A DNA stretch of 64,000 nt, taken from positions 170,276,332-170,340,331 of the forward strand of contig CM056998.1 of NCBI GenBank assembly GCA_029891345.1. Direction: 5' to 3'. The translations under genes were made by a program, and so were the position numbers. Within the stretch, counting starts at the first letter, position 1; each line of letters starts with the position of its first letter. This DNA is from Dryococelus australis. Its lineage: Eukaryota > Arthropoda > Insecta > Phasmatodea > Phasmatidae. The notes under the pieces were generated by a model. The model saw only the letters and a list, made by a program, of their open reading frames with translations, was not told the DNA's origin and did no database searches. Below are positions 1-11,879 of the stretch, in pieces.

Positions 1-2219
1 GGTTACGAGAGTCAGAAATTGCTTGCCTGGCAGCACCGGAAGCCTTCAAAGTTCTTGGGAAAAGTGTGTAGCAGACTGGCAAGGAATTCTCGGGCATCCT
101 GACCGTCTGTTCACTCATTTGGCGTAAGTAACTCGCGCACAGTTTCTCCAAGGAAATTTTCAATCTACCTTTTATTTCCCCACCCCCACCTATCTCAGTC
201 ATCAATGATCGAACCAAGTGTTTTTGATTATAACATTTTTCAAAATTGTAGTTACGGTACAATTGCACGCACTGTCGCCCCTAGAACCTAAATATTCATT
301 GCTTTACTCAATTGTCGAAAGATGAATAAGTTTTGTAGCTAAACTTAGGTATTTGTAGAACGTTTAAAGAATAATTGTGTCTAACGGCTCACATTATACC
401 ATGAAATGAAAGGGACATTGGAATGCTAAAACGTCGTTGTAAACAAACCGTTTTAGTCATTAGGGTTGGTTACCATTAGGTGGCACAAGTGCGCTGAACG
501 ATGTAGAAATGTTAGCATATTACAGTGCGTCTCATACAAGTTTCCTACGAAAGGTATTTCCCTGCTGTCCTCTTCGTTGATTAGTGTCTTGACGATGGCG
601 GTGACAGAATGAAGCCTTTTAAGTACGTTGGTGGCGAGGATTAACACCCTTTTTTACGATTATCTAAAAATCAAAGTCGCCCGGCCGCGTGTGTCTGTGT
701 ATTCGTCTAAGGCTTCTGAACTACTTCATGGATATTGATGCAATTTTCACCGTCATTTAGAGAATTTCTTGAGGAAGGTTTGGGTATGTAATACATTAAT
801 ATTTAATGTAATGATAGTAGAGAAGTGTCGATGTTTTACATTAAAGTCGGAAGAAGCCGCTTTTCGTGCGCTTACATGTCGTACGCTGACTAAACCATAA
901 GAGATACATCAAATTAATGTACTACAGAATTGTAGATGTTAAAAAGGTCTACAAAAATGTCGGCGACAGCATATGTTGTCTTTTAAGGATGACCTACGTT
1001 AGTTACCTTATGCATTTAGTGTATTTACTTATGTAAACCTAAACAACGCCAAATTTGTAAATCGTACCCCATTGAAGATAGTGTATTAAGGGTAAAGATT
1101 ATTAATCATGCATAAGGAAAGACTATAATTGTTATATGCATCGGATAAAAAACATACAAAGATAAAGGAAAGTAAATAAAAAATGGGATATCTCAACATC
1201 CATGTAACGCACCAAATTTTGAAGTAACTAAAACTTAACTTCCTGGCAAACCAAAACAAGCTTAATATTATGCGTAGGGCCTACGCAGATATTGCAGAAA
1301 TTGTGGTGATGTGTGAATAGGTATCACTAAGATCCTCTCAGCATTCCCTCCCTGACCGGCGTGGTATGAAAACCGTCCTAGGATTAGCCACCCGGCGTAC
1401 AGCGAGGACTTAAAATGACAAAGGTGGGAAAAGGGGGGAGGGGGTCACGGTTTCCATTTGACCTTCACCCACACAAATGCTGAAGTCGCCCAGATGCACT
1501 GTTATGGCGATATTACACTTTACCAGATTCCGTAAAAGCTTGCGCAAGGTCCGCCACAGCGGCCGGTATACGGACTAGTGTGGCACCCGTCATGGCATTC
1601 CCCGCCTTGTACTGCCAAATTTCGTATCTGGTTTGGTAATTAGACGCGGTCCTATTTTTCGTGTCAGGTTCCACACCGCCTTTCGTACCTGGCCAATCAC
1701 ATTGCAGTTTCAGAGTGTAGGGACCTCCCCGTGGCTACTACTTGAAACTAGTTGATGAAGAAATCGAAAAGGATGCCTCCATCTTGATTATATATCCGTG
1801 AGGTTGGAACTCTTTCAAATATATTTAAAATACGACAGCGACAAATAGTATTGACTATGGCAACTTTTAATTACTGTTTAAAAACGTTCTAAATACTTAA
1901 AACATTATCTATTATATGAAAATATCAATCCGAACTATGTATCGTATATACTATATATAAACCCAAAACCTTATGTTTGAACTGGTAGTTGTGGGCTTCA
2001 GTTCAAAACTCCGTCGGACCCAAATTTTTTTATCACTAAATTTTACATGCGGATAATATCCCAGTACACAAAGAAAAAAACTATATTTTGCAACCGGTCA
2101 GTAATTTTCTTCAAAATTAAAAATAACACACTCGTACTGTAGTGATTATTATTTTCAACAAAATGAAGGAAACTATAGTATTAAGCAATCAATTTATGTA
2201 AAAAGCGAACAGTAATATG
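1..2219. other. no gene recognised
   Basis: AT-rich DNA with a more GC-rich patch at 1270-1750 holding small palindromes such as GCGTAGGGCCTACGC. Open frames are short and resemble no family I know. Confidence 0.5.
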
Positions 2220-2221
2220 TA

Positions 2222-2456
2222 GGTTGTTCACTGTAAAGTGAGCACTTTTTAAAGCCTTGCAAAAATTTTCCATTGAGTTAATTTCTATCTTTCCATCACT
2301 ATTTAATATAAAACACTTCCATGTGACTAATAAACACAGTGTATACAATTCACCCTTCTCGAAAGTTAATGTTTAAAGCTACAATAAAATATATTTATTA
2401 GTGGTTAATACCCAATGGAAGGGCCTTAAAAAGTGCTCTTTTTACCGTGAACAGCC
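2222..2456. mobile_element. short MITE (235 bp), TA-flanked, Tc1/mariner-type ends
   Basis: Starts GGTTGTTCACTGTAAAGTG and ends with the reverse complement of GGCTGTTCACGGTAAAAAG. It is flanked by TA on both sides (2220-2221 and 2457-2458). The inverted ends are about 30 bp. A second copy of the same short class lies at 5728-5963. No coding capacity; it would need a transposase from elsewhere. Confidence 0.8.
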
Positions 2457-3039
2457 TATAGCACTATTAAGATGTGCTAGCTAGTTTTTTCATAGGCCTA
2501 CGCAAGTTGCTAACCGATTGTAGTTCTAAGAACGGACTTCATATTTACTACAAACCACACACTGCGCATCCACCGAGGGTGCCAAGGGTGCCAAATGCTA
2601 GCACGCAAACTGCTGCCGTGTAATATGAATCTTCCATGGCTGCTCATATAGCGGCTGGTGTACCGGCTCGTGCACCAGGGCTTGTAGAAGCTTGTACGAG
2701 AAACAAGTACGGCTGCAGGTATCGTGTAATATCGGTTTTACAGTGGGTTCTCTACTAGGTGATCACATATTGTTAATCATGCCGGATTTCGGGAGGATCT
2801 CTTTTTATTGGAAATGGCGACCGCAGTGCCTGCCGAAACGCTACTTTCCAACCTCGTAACACACGGGCATATGTGGCCAGCGTTCGGGAAATTAAGGGTT
2901 TGGCTACGATCGGTTATATTGAGGTCTTTTTCAATTGTGTTCTCTTTGTAGTTCTCGTTGTATGCAAATGCCTGTACAGTTATTTACGGAATTTCCCCAA
3001 TTAGGATTCTTAAATATTAGCATAGATGAAATATTGGTA

Positions 3040-3461
3040 AAAGCTGTTCACAATAAAGTGAGCACTTTTGAAATCAACCTTAGAAAAATGTCACTGTACC
3101 TGCCTGCATATATTTTAACGGCTGCGCTGAGTGACATGAACTCAGTGAAGTTGGTAACAATGGATGGAAAGTAGTGTTCCATATCTTAACATGAATTAAA
3201 AGTGTTAGGTAACCATTTGTGATAATTTGAATTATTTCTTTTGCTTTGTGTTTTTTAATTGCATCGAATTGTAAAGAAGAAGCAAATTTGAATATTATTT
3301 ACTTTTCTAATAATGTTTCAGTTTCCCTACATCGATGCATGAGTAAAGTGATGAGGCCCATGGCAAAGTTAATTTTCTATAAGACGGAAGAATACACAAC
3401 TTTGATACAAGTTCATTTGAAGCAGGGCTTTCGAAAGTGGTCGTTTTTGCCGTAAACAGCC
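3040..3461. mobile_element. long MITE (422 bp) of the same family
   Basis: Shares the GCTGTTCAC..TAAAGTGAGCAC end and the CCGTAAACAGCC right end with the short class, but has a different interior. The best match is the copy at 15523-15942, from GAAATCAACCTTAGAAAA through CGATGCAT to AGAAGAATACACAA. A TA follows the right end. Short open frames inside are incidental. Confidence 0.78.
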
Positions 3462-3501
3462 TATAAACCATATTGTACACAATATATAGTGGTAGTTGCA
3501 C

Positions 3502-3700
3502 CGTCTGGCCAGACGACGATGCCGTTAACGCGCACCGTCTGGGCGCCTCTGTTACCAGCAGCGGTGACGTCAGCCGCAGTTTTAGGCCGTGCACACACGC
3601 GCGGACAATGTCCGCGCTGCGCCGCTGCGGCGCCACAAAGGCGTTCCACGAGGTGACTGATATGTACCAGTGCACACGTAGCTGCGGCGCCGCAGCGGAC
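3502..3700. repeat. GC-rich cluster of palindromes
   Basis: A GC-rich block directly after the MITE. It contains the perfect palindromes CGTCTGGCCAGACG (3502-3515), GCGGACAATGTCCGC (3601-3615) and GCTGCGGCGCCGCAGC (3681-3696). The last pairs with a similar inverted stretch at 3610-3634. Outer parts (GTGCACACACG and GTGCACACGTAGC) also partly mirror each other. It could be a small foldback element or a structured regulatory island; no gene is evident. Confidence 0.5.
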
Positions 3701-3775
3701 TGTTTCCCAGACTCCTGATCAACGGTGGTGGGCGGAGCGGTGTGACATCATCATTCCGCCTGACGAATCTAGCCT

Positions 3776-4190
3776 TACACGCCTGCATATATGATGCACT
3801 CTACGCGGGTAACTCGACTTGAGTCGGCCGCACTTCCGGCGGACAAAGTATTCCGCAACACACAAATGTATTTGCACTGATCCAAAATACATTCCATAAA
3901 GGCCAGATTTCCATCTCCCGAGGATGCCATGCACCCCCAAACCATAAAATGTCCTCCACTATGCTGTACTGTTGGCAGTGTGCGTTGTTGGTGTAATTCG
4001 GTGTTTGATTTTCGCCACGCTTTATTTCGTCCGTCAGAACCAAAAACGTTGAACGTGAACTCGTGTGAGAATGATAGTATCCCAGAAATCCAGTGGTTTT
4101 GTGCTGTATTACTTGGCAAACGCGAGGTGTTTCATCCTGTTCACCTCCGTGATACGTGGCTTCTTTCGTGGGATCTGCCATGAATGTCGG
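3776..4190 (-). pseudogene. Tc1-like transposase fragment
   Basis: Reading the minus strand gives the middle of a Tc1 transposase: RKKPRITEVNR..KHLAFAK, then in another frame FTFNVFGSDGRNKAWRKSN, MVWGCMASSGDGNLAFME and DQCKYI. These match the first-catalytic-Asp region and the VWGC motif of Tc1 proteins (about 340 aa when whole); roughly 130 residues remain. The usual FSDES is FSHEF here, so the first catalytic Asp is lost, and at least one frameshift splits the reading. N- and C-terminal parts are absent. It is followed immediately by a tandem repeat at 4206-4339. Confidence 0.8.
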
Positions 4191-4205
4191 CACTGTTCAA
4201 GACAT

Positions 4206-4339
4206 TCCGTACTGCCTGTGCACTAACAAGTCTTGTTAGACGTACTGCCTGTGCACTAACAGTCTTGTTAGACGTACTGCCTGTGCACTAACAGTCTTGT
4301 TAGACGTACTGCCTGTGCACTAACAGTCTTGTTAGACGT
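4206..4339. repeat. 32-bp tandem repeat, four copies
   Basis: Four head-to-tail copies of a unit beginning GTACTGCCTGTGCACTAACA and ending GTCTTGTTAGAC. Each unit contains an inverted pair CTAACA..TGTTAG; the first copy (CTAACAAGTCTTGTTAG) is the most symmetrical, so each can form a small hairpin. Copies are almost identical, which suggests recent expansion. It abuts the Tc1 relic. Confidence 0.9.
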
Positions 4340-4496
4340 TGTTACGACGTCCACAGCTAACGAAACATCACTTGTTGTAGATTACTTTTGGACTAAACGT
4401 ATGATACGGCGTCTCTCGCTGTGTGCGAGTATTCATGGGCGCCCTGAACTGGGTTTATTTCATGTAGATCCTTGTTTCATATATTTGCGTATTATA

Positions 4497-4692
4497 CAGA
4501 ATGGTCCACATGTCTTGTTACCCACTGAAGCATTTCTATTTTTTTTTCTTTGTGTAATGGTGGTCCAGGTGCCTTGTCACCCCCTGAAAATCTGTCTTGA
4601 TTATTGGAATACCTTATGATGTATTCGATTACGTTACGTTATTACTGGTTATGTACGTACGTAATGGGTGACAAGACATTTGGACCATCCTG
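4497..4692. mobile_element. 196-bp MITE with ~33-bp inverted ends
   Basis: Left end CAGAATGGTCCACATGTCTT; right end, reversed, CAGGATGGTCCAAATGTCTT, continuing into TGTCACCCA. TA flanks both sides (4495-4496 and 4693-4694), the Tc1/mariner hallmark. The interior is AT-rich with a T-run and is non-coding. Its CAGGATG tip resembles the tip of the 20554-21145 element. Confidence 0.8.
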
Positions 4693-4699
4693 TATATCG

Positions 4700-5725
4700 T
4701 ACAGTGAAGCATTCTGCCGATCTCTCTGTGTTACTGCACTCGCAAGGCAGAAGATAAAACGTTCTCTCGAACGGAGGATGAACTTTCTCCTTTCTTTGGC
4801 CCCATGCTGACAGTACCGAGAACCACCACGTATAACTTCAGACTGACTGGTAAACAACCATAGTAACGATACAGATACTTAACGTACATTATCTTGTGTT
4901 GTTTGCTATTTACACGACCGAGAAATACGAGGGCTCCACTGTGACAATACTTATTTGGCGATAATTCCGTATTTTAATTTATCAACAGCTCATTTATTGT
5001 GCCCTGCATAATGTATGTGACATTGTATACCTACCGTATCCTTTCCTACATGTATATCTTGCATGTTAAATTGTTGCATTGAACCCAGTATTACAATAAC
5101 ATTGGCTGGGCCAATACTTTTCGAAGTGCAATTATTTCACGACTGCTTACTTCGCTGTAAATACTTATTCTGCGTTCGTTACTTTGTGCCACGTATAGTA
5201 AGTACTTCGTATGTCGGAGCCATTTGGATCCTTGACTGCAGGGTTGGTCTTTGGAGAAGAGTGAAAATGGATTGTATAAACACTGTGCACTGCGATGCAA
5301 AGGCTTCTGTGAGGGCATGGCTACAGACGACTTGGCAAGGCGTCGCTAAGCCCCACCTGTGTTTGTTAACCGGCGGGCCAGATACGACGAGCCAACATCC
5401 GACGGGACCTGCATCAGCCTTTGCTCTTCGTAGCGGCAAGCTACATATGAGCAGCATGGCCGACTAAGTTGAAGCTTCGGCAAGGTTAACATGTACTCTC
5501 AGCTGGGGTAACTTGACAACACAATTTTCGGGAATTTTTGTTTGTAGCTCTGAAGTATAATTATGAACTTCAGTAAGGTTAGTTGCTGGCAGCAATGTAT
5601 CGTCCATACTGTTTTATTTTACTCTGATGTGTTTCAAGTGTGGACAACATTATTTTTTAAATAAGTGTCTCGAGCTGACGGTAGCTGCCTAGGCTAGGAT
5701 TTTCTCTCCTATGAAGCGATTTAGC
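4700..5725. other. no gene recognised
   Basis: Mixed composition. A 134-codon open frame at 5063-5467 (+) shows no motif that I recognise and overlaps antisense frames of similar length; I do not treat it as a gene. Confidence 0.5.
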
Positions 5726-5727
5726 TA

Positions 5728-5963
5728 TAAACTATTCACGGTAAAGTGAGCACATTTTAAGGTCCTGCTAAATTTTTCCTTTCAATTAATTTCTACCTTT
5801 CCATCACTTTTTAATGTAAACATTGTAATATGACTAATAAACACAGTGTAAACATTTCACCACTCTCAAAAGTTAACGTCTGAGACTGCAATCAAATACT
5901 TTTATTAGGGGTTAATGCCTTTAGGGAGGGCCTTAAAAAGTGGTAACTTTACTGCGAACAGCC
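5728..5963. mobile_element. short MITE (236 bp), second copy
   Basis: Same class as 2222-2456: ACTATTCACGGTAAAGTGAG at the left, GGGCCTTAAAAAGTGG and GCGAACAGCC at the right, and the shared interior CTAATAAACACAGTGTA. TA lies on both sides. The two copies differ at many positions, so neither is very young. Confidence 0.8.
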
Positions 5964-8900
5964 TATATATATAGGCTTGCTGGTTGGTTTCTAAAACGGT
6001 GTGGATAGTTTCCTGTACAGACCTTTCAAGTTGAAACTCCGTAATTTTTTTGTAACGGGAACTGCGAGGACTACAAATTTTTAATGTGCGGCTTTTTTGT
6101 GGAGAAATGTTGAGTTCAAACTAGCGCATGGTTGGTTGTGATTCTTGGTCATCCGTTGACGTAGAATTTATTTGGTAAACTACAAAAAAAAAGCGTTGTT
6201 ATTTCTTGAAGTTGAGCGTATGCTGGTGGTTTTGTTTAGCTGAGTATGGTTGTAATGAAAGTAGATCAAAGTAGCTTAGTAAGTATTGTGAAACATTTGT
6301 GCATTGTCCGCGACGGTGCAGAGTACAATACTGTACTCTATTAACGACTAGCATTCAAGGTCATCACAATTTTTTTTCCTTCCAGTTTTAGTTACATCCG
6401 CACGTCTTCACGTCATGTTTGTAAACGTAGTTAGCTGCGTCTGCCTCGTTGAGTGAGCGAAGTGCGGACCCTGTAGTCTTCAGGGCGTGGCATATTGATC
6501 TGGTGTTTTATTTTGTGTTTTCTTTACCACACTTCAGCTTGTAGTTCATGGCCGTTTTCGTTTAAACGCAAATGCGCGAAACCTGTTTGTTCATCATGCA
6601 GAATTGCCTACTTCGCTAAATGCCGGTTTATACGTGTACTGGGTTCAAGTTGCTGGCGGTTTAACACCTTGAAAACCACTGATTATAATCTCCTCTGCCA
6701 GTTTAGTATCATTTCACCATATGTAAAATAACGTTACAGTTAACGTGTCTACTCTTTACCATGCGTAGATGAAGTGTAACTGTGGAATTGTTACGAACTT
6801 CAATGTGTCACTGATAACGATCTTATCTTTAAAGTTTAACGGCAATTGTGTTACAGGCTGTTTGTGAGCATTTAAATAGACTGTATCCATTTCCGAAAAT
6901 AATCTTAAGAGCAAAACATAGAACTGAAAAACATCAAACTCCATACCTATAATGAACAACAAAAAACTAGGAACTATAGGAGGACCTAGAAGTTGACAAG
7001 ATGAACCAATGAACGAAGGGTGGCTAATTGGACAAGAAAATTGGTTAACAACCACCACAAAGTACACAACGATAAACTGCAGTAATACTTTGAACAAAAA
7101 TCAATATTAGAAGACATTGTGCGATAGTGAAAACGACACCACAAAGGAACATTTATATAAGACTATACAGCTACAACAAATAAATCTAGAAAAATTATTT
7201 CTTAGTCGCTGTATATGGGAAGAATATAACAAGACCAAAAAAAATACAAGAAATGAAAAACTGTAATGCTAAAAACCAATGTCAAAGCGCACACTAACAC
7301 AATAAAAACAAATCAGTGTAAATAATGAAACCAGACTTCACCAGAAGATGCAGCAGAACGACGACGAAAACTCGATACATGTAATGTAAACAAGACTGGA
7401 CATGCTATTCTAACGTTCCAAGCACACGGTGCATCTCGTACCAACTTCATTTACTTCAAGGATAATTTCTAATGGTTCTCGTAGCAAAACAAAGAATTTG
7501 TAACTCTTATTCTTTTTTTTTCCCCCCATTTTATTAACGATAGTTATTCTTGTTTTAAACATGATCTCAGAAATTACACGAAGAATAATTTCAAGTCTGT
7601 GACTGAACCATCACTCATGGTTGATATGGGAGAAAATTTGAACCTTATGAGATTACACTTCTTTTAAAACAAAAAATAAATAAAAAGTATCTCATTTGTT
7701 GCTAAAACCATAGCAAAATTATAAATAGTTTAAATACGGTTATTGCGAGTTGCATAGATCACCCGAAGTGCTGGAATATCCAAGCAAGTTTAATACATAA
7801 AAATTTTCTGCAACTTTGCGCTGGCAAACTGCAAAGTTAATTCAAGCCATATGTAAGCTTGCCGCAGGCTCATATGCTATCTGGGACAGGATCCCTGATA
7901 GCGTAATCGGCTAATCACGCTTGTCGCGAAAAGTTTGCAGGCTGCTTGTGCAATCTACCACGCTTGTATCAAGCTTAGTCCTAAATCAAACTGTATAGTC
8001 TCTATGCATCAAACTTGTAGCACAATTAATGTGTAAAACTTGCTGCAAGCTGTTCTTGGCAAACTGCCAACCTAAGCCGTCTTCAAGTTTGTCATTGACA
8101 AGTATTTGTCAGTCACTTACTAAGTTTGTGTTGTTCGTTCCACATTTGTCTGTGCGCGCGTATGGGAATTTTTGGATCGATTTTGCCTGTGCGTGTTATT
8201 AACGCTCTGTTAATATACCAAACGACATCATTTTGTCGGTAGGATAAAGGGGGGGGGGGGTGTTTCCTGTACACACATTACTAACGGAAACTTCTTATTA
8301 AAAACGATACAGACATCCTAGGCTTGGCCGAGATTCAGATGCGGTACCTCGTTATCCGAAGGTAATGCTGTAGCGACCTCCGTCGCGAATTTTTTTGGCA
8401 ATACGAGAAACTTTGAACATTTTCATGTGAACCTGAACTGAACTACACTTTCTCGTCAAAGCGTAACTTTTATGAATGATGATGGTGGTCCTCTGCGACA
8501 CCAGTGACAAGTGGGCGTTTATGAATTTCGTACGTCGCATTGACTCCTCCGACGACTGTTCATATCGGTGGCATACTCGCGGTATGCTTTTTCATCCTTA
8601 TCTGAAAACCTTGCCCGGACGTGTTAGTTAGGTTAGGTGAACGCTAATTTCTAATCAAGATTTAAATTCAATTAAAATAATTCTAATTTGTTGTAAGGTT
8701 ATTGCACGGCATATAAAGTATGAGGAATCAGTATGTTGGATACACACAGAATTATAATTGGGCACGGTAACACATTCCGTACACCTTGCTGGTTTGCAAT
8801 AGTTTGTCAGCATAAAGTTCTCATATGCAGTAATGGTTGCAGGATCGAATTCATTCAAGTTCCAGTGGAGTGGTGAACTACTGCAACTTCTAAATTAGAA

Positions 8901-9448
8901 ATACAAGAAATTTCGTCGCCAACAGACCTACTGAAATCAAGGCGACTCTAGAAATGTTCCAGATTCTTGACTTTCAAGTGCAGTAAGTGAAATGAGCTCT
9001 TGGAATTCGTTGTTGTCGCCTAAAATTTATTTTGCGTCGAAATACTTGATTTATAAATATTTAGTGTGAGGGGAGAGGGAAGAAAAAAAAAATTTGGTAA
9101 CTTAAACTTCGAATCGATTAAATGACTTTATGACATCGATAAAGGCAGAAATATGTTGTACGCCAGTTAGCGTGCCTTTATGTATATCAAAGAAAAAGGA
9201 ACTGCATGCAGTTCAGGCTTCATTTATGTTAACGTTGCAATGGTAGTAGGGCGTGGAATTGCAGGTTGCTAGTTTTACACAGATTTGGGCAAAGATTGTT
9301 TAAAGGTGTACTTTAAAACGGTTCAACCGCGAATAGGAGTAATCCCAATTTATCGGTGGTACGCTCATCGCCTGCGGTCCAAGCAACTCGCCGTTCGAGT
9401 GGATAGTGCGGTATTGCCTACGTTCACGCAAACCGTTATCACCGATGG
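5964..9448. other. no gene recognised
   Basis: AT-rich with moderate CpG. It has a poly-G run near 8250 and a stretch at 7780-8100 with irregular repeats of GGCAAACTG and CAAGCTT-like words that may be a decayed repeat. No recognisable coding region. Confidence 0.5.
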
Positions 9449-9450
9449 TA

Positions 9451-9745
9451 AATGGTTCTCAGTAAACTGAGCACTTTGAACTCAACCTTTGAAGATGACA
9501 CTGTCACTACTTGCATGCATGTATTATAACTGTCACACTGGCTGGATGCGCCCATGAAAGTTGGTAATGGAGGAATGAAAGTAGTTCCACGTCTTAAAGT
9601 TAAACTTAAAGTGTTTGGATACTGATATATTTCCTTTTGTTTCCAAGAATGTAAGTATAATAATTAGTAAATTAATTGTAACTTATGTGGTGGAAGAATA
9701 CATTACCTGCGTACAAGTGGATCTTAAAGAGAGCATAGTACATTT
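9451..9745. mobile_element. diverged, 3'-truncated MITE copy
   Basis: Starts after TA at 9449-9450 with TTCTCAGTAAACTGAGCAC and follows the long class through AAGTTGGTAATGGA, GTGGAAGAATACA and GTGGATCTTAAAGAG. The right inverted end is missing and the interior is shortened. Confidence 0.65.
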
Positions 9746-11250
9746 ATTAAGGCTAAACATGTTAATAAAACTTACAGGTTTCCGGAAGCCAATATATAAA
9801 TATCAAGAAAAGGTAATCCTGAACAGCAATTTCTGTCTACCATGTGAACAAATGTTTTGACGGAATGATGCGTTCCTTTAGCGCGATATCTTACGCCTCA
9901 TTAAAACTTGCAAACAGGTGGCTTGACTAGTGACGTCAGCTCGAGAGTGCATGCTGGGAGCGATAAAGTGTTTATTGCACAAACGTTGGTTGTTGTGTAA
10001 CAAGGTTCCATTTTTCAGCGTATTTGGGACATTGATTTGCGACTAAAAACGAAAACTATGTATATATTATTTCACATGGCGTAGCAGTGTCACAAACACA
10101 TGTTGCAAAGATCCACACTTATAGCGATTTTGTAACTTGAAAATAATCGCACAGAAAATGCCACCTCTTTATACCTGCATTTCGAATCCTGTCAGATAAT
10201 ATAAAAATAAAGTACGATTATAGTAGAAGGAAATAGCCGACTTTGGCACATCGGCGTTCAGCTCATAGCTGTTCATGCTCTGTCATTTCTGTCCCCTAGC
10301 GGTAATATTGTCCGCCATGTTCGATGTCTGAGACCTTGACCCCTTGACCTTTTACCTTGAAAACCCCAATAATTATAAATAATATTTTAAAAACTATTAC
10401 AGATATATTTAAAATGCATTATTAAAAAAGTTATTATTAAGAAATTTATTTTAAAACTTACATTTTCGGAGCCCCCCCCCCCCCCCTCATCCCCACGCCC
10501 AGCAGACGACTGGTCCCTTTCCCACCCTTCGCCTGTACTCATTCTATCGTATGCAGCCGTCTTGGTTTTGTCGTTTATTTGTTTATACATTGCTGGAGGA
10601 CGCCGCCTCGCATTTCATACGTTTGCTTTTACATCGCCTAGGTGGCGCTAATGTATTAATAATCGATATTCGCCACCAGGCGAGTTGTCGTTTTAGCCAT
10701 CAGGTGGCAGCCAAATTTGTTTGTTTTTAAAGTATAGGTTGCGCTGTTGACGCCGTCTATGTTGGATTCTATTTTTAGTCAAATGTTGCGTTAATTTCTC
10801 GATCCAGCCGCCAGATGAGCTGACGACACGTATTTATAGACTTACGGAAATCTTTAATTTTCCATTCCTATTTTAAGAAAAAAAATTTCAATCAACAGTA
10901 TACCTACATGCATGGTGCGGGCTTGACTACCTGCGTAATTTATTAAATATATGTTTTTTTATTAAAGATTTTAAAAAATTGTTCACTTTTAAAAATTATT
11001 TTTATTTAATTATATAATTGTACATCTAGTAGGCTCGTAATGGTACTTAATACAATAATTTTTAGTTAATTTTTTTTAATTTCTGTGCTTTTTAAATCTT
11101 AATTTTATTCTGGCCAATAAGGTAAACGTCAAATAAAACACCATTTTATTCGCAGGCTTTTTTTATTCAAATAATTTATTACAGTCGCTCATGCCCTCAA
11201 AAAAATTACAATATTCAATATATATGAATCTCCATATATGAAACTTTGTT
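9746..11250. other. no gene; poly-C tract and TGACC-type repeats
   Basis: Contains the run of C near 10473-10487, a short array of AGGTCA-like hexamers (10331-10360) and several CpG-bearing stretches around 10600-10830. From about 10850 it is strongly AT-rich. TTTATT words near 11150-11180 would be polyadenylation signals on the minus strand for the zinc-finger relic next to it. Confidence 0.45.
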
Positions 11251-11277
11251 GTAGGTTATAGTATTTTATGATTCTCG

Positions 11278-11614
11278 CTATTCACACTCATGTCCTTGTG
11301 CGAAAACATCGTGGCATTCATTACACAGATACACTGTGCAGGACGGGTTATGTATGTGACTACCGAAGTCACAAGAGACCTGCTTGTAGCAAACCTGGTA
11401 CCGATGAGAAATGCATTTCGCCTGTACAGATCTTTGCATGTCTAAGTAAATTGTCTCTATGGCTGAAAAGCTTACCGCACCTGTCACACAAATATGACAC
11501 ACGACAGGGATTTTTAGCACAATTAAAGCATTCATGTCGTCGCCGTACATTATGGCCGAAAGTAAATGTCTTATCACAAAAGCGATACTGATAATGACCT
11601 AGTGGTTCAGGCAA
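11278..11614 (-). pseudogene. C2H2 zinc-finger gene fragment, frameshifted
   Basis: On the minus strand one frame reads YQYRFCDKTFTFGHNVRRRH, then YLCDRCGKLFSHRDNLLRHA followed by KICTG. After a frame change comes VYLCNECHDVFAQGHEC, then a stop at about 11271. The spacing C-x2-C-x3-F-x5-L-x2-H-x3-C fits C2H2/C2HC fingers. Upstream (11615-11849) the same strand has an open Ser/Thr/Ala-rich frame that may be its linker. Fingers are few and the frame is broken, so this is probably a decayed retrocopy or a fragment of a repeat-encoded protein. Function unknown; nucleic-acid binding is the family expectation. Confidence 0.6.
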
Positions 11615-11879
11615 AGAGAAATGGAATTGCTGGAGCTAAAGAAGCAGGTAATGCCAGAAATGGTGTTGCAGGTACCTCAGCCGTAAAGTTTGATGGCTCC
11701 ATTGAAGATTTATTAGGCGTCACAGCTGAAGAAGTGGATGGTACTGTACCATCTGTAGATGATATTGCTGCACTTTTGGCAGTAGATGCTGGTAGTGATG
11801 TAATTGTCGCAGTTGAAGAAATCGATGGCGAGAAACCTTTGGCGAGCAATATTCACTCCCATTTAACGTAACTGGCCAT

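Noticed and set aside
5063-5467. 134-codon + open frame
   Set aside because: No recognisable motif, and overlapping antisense frames of similar length.
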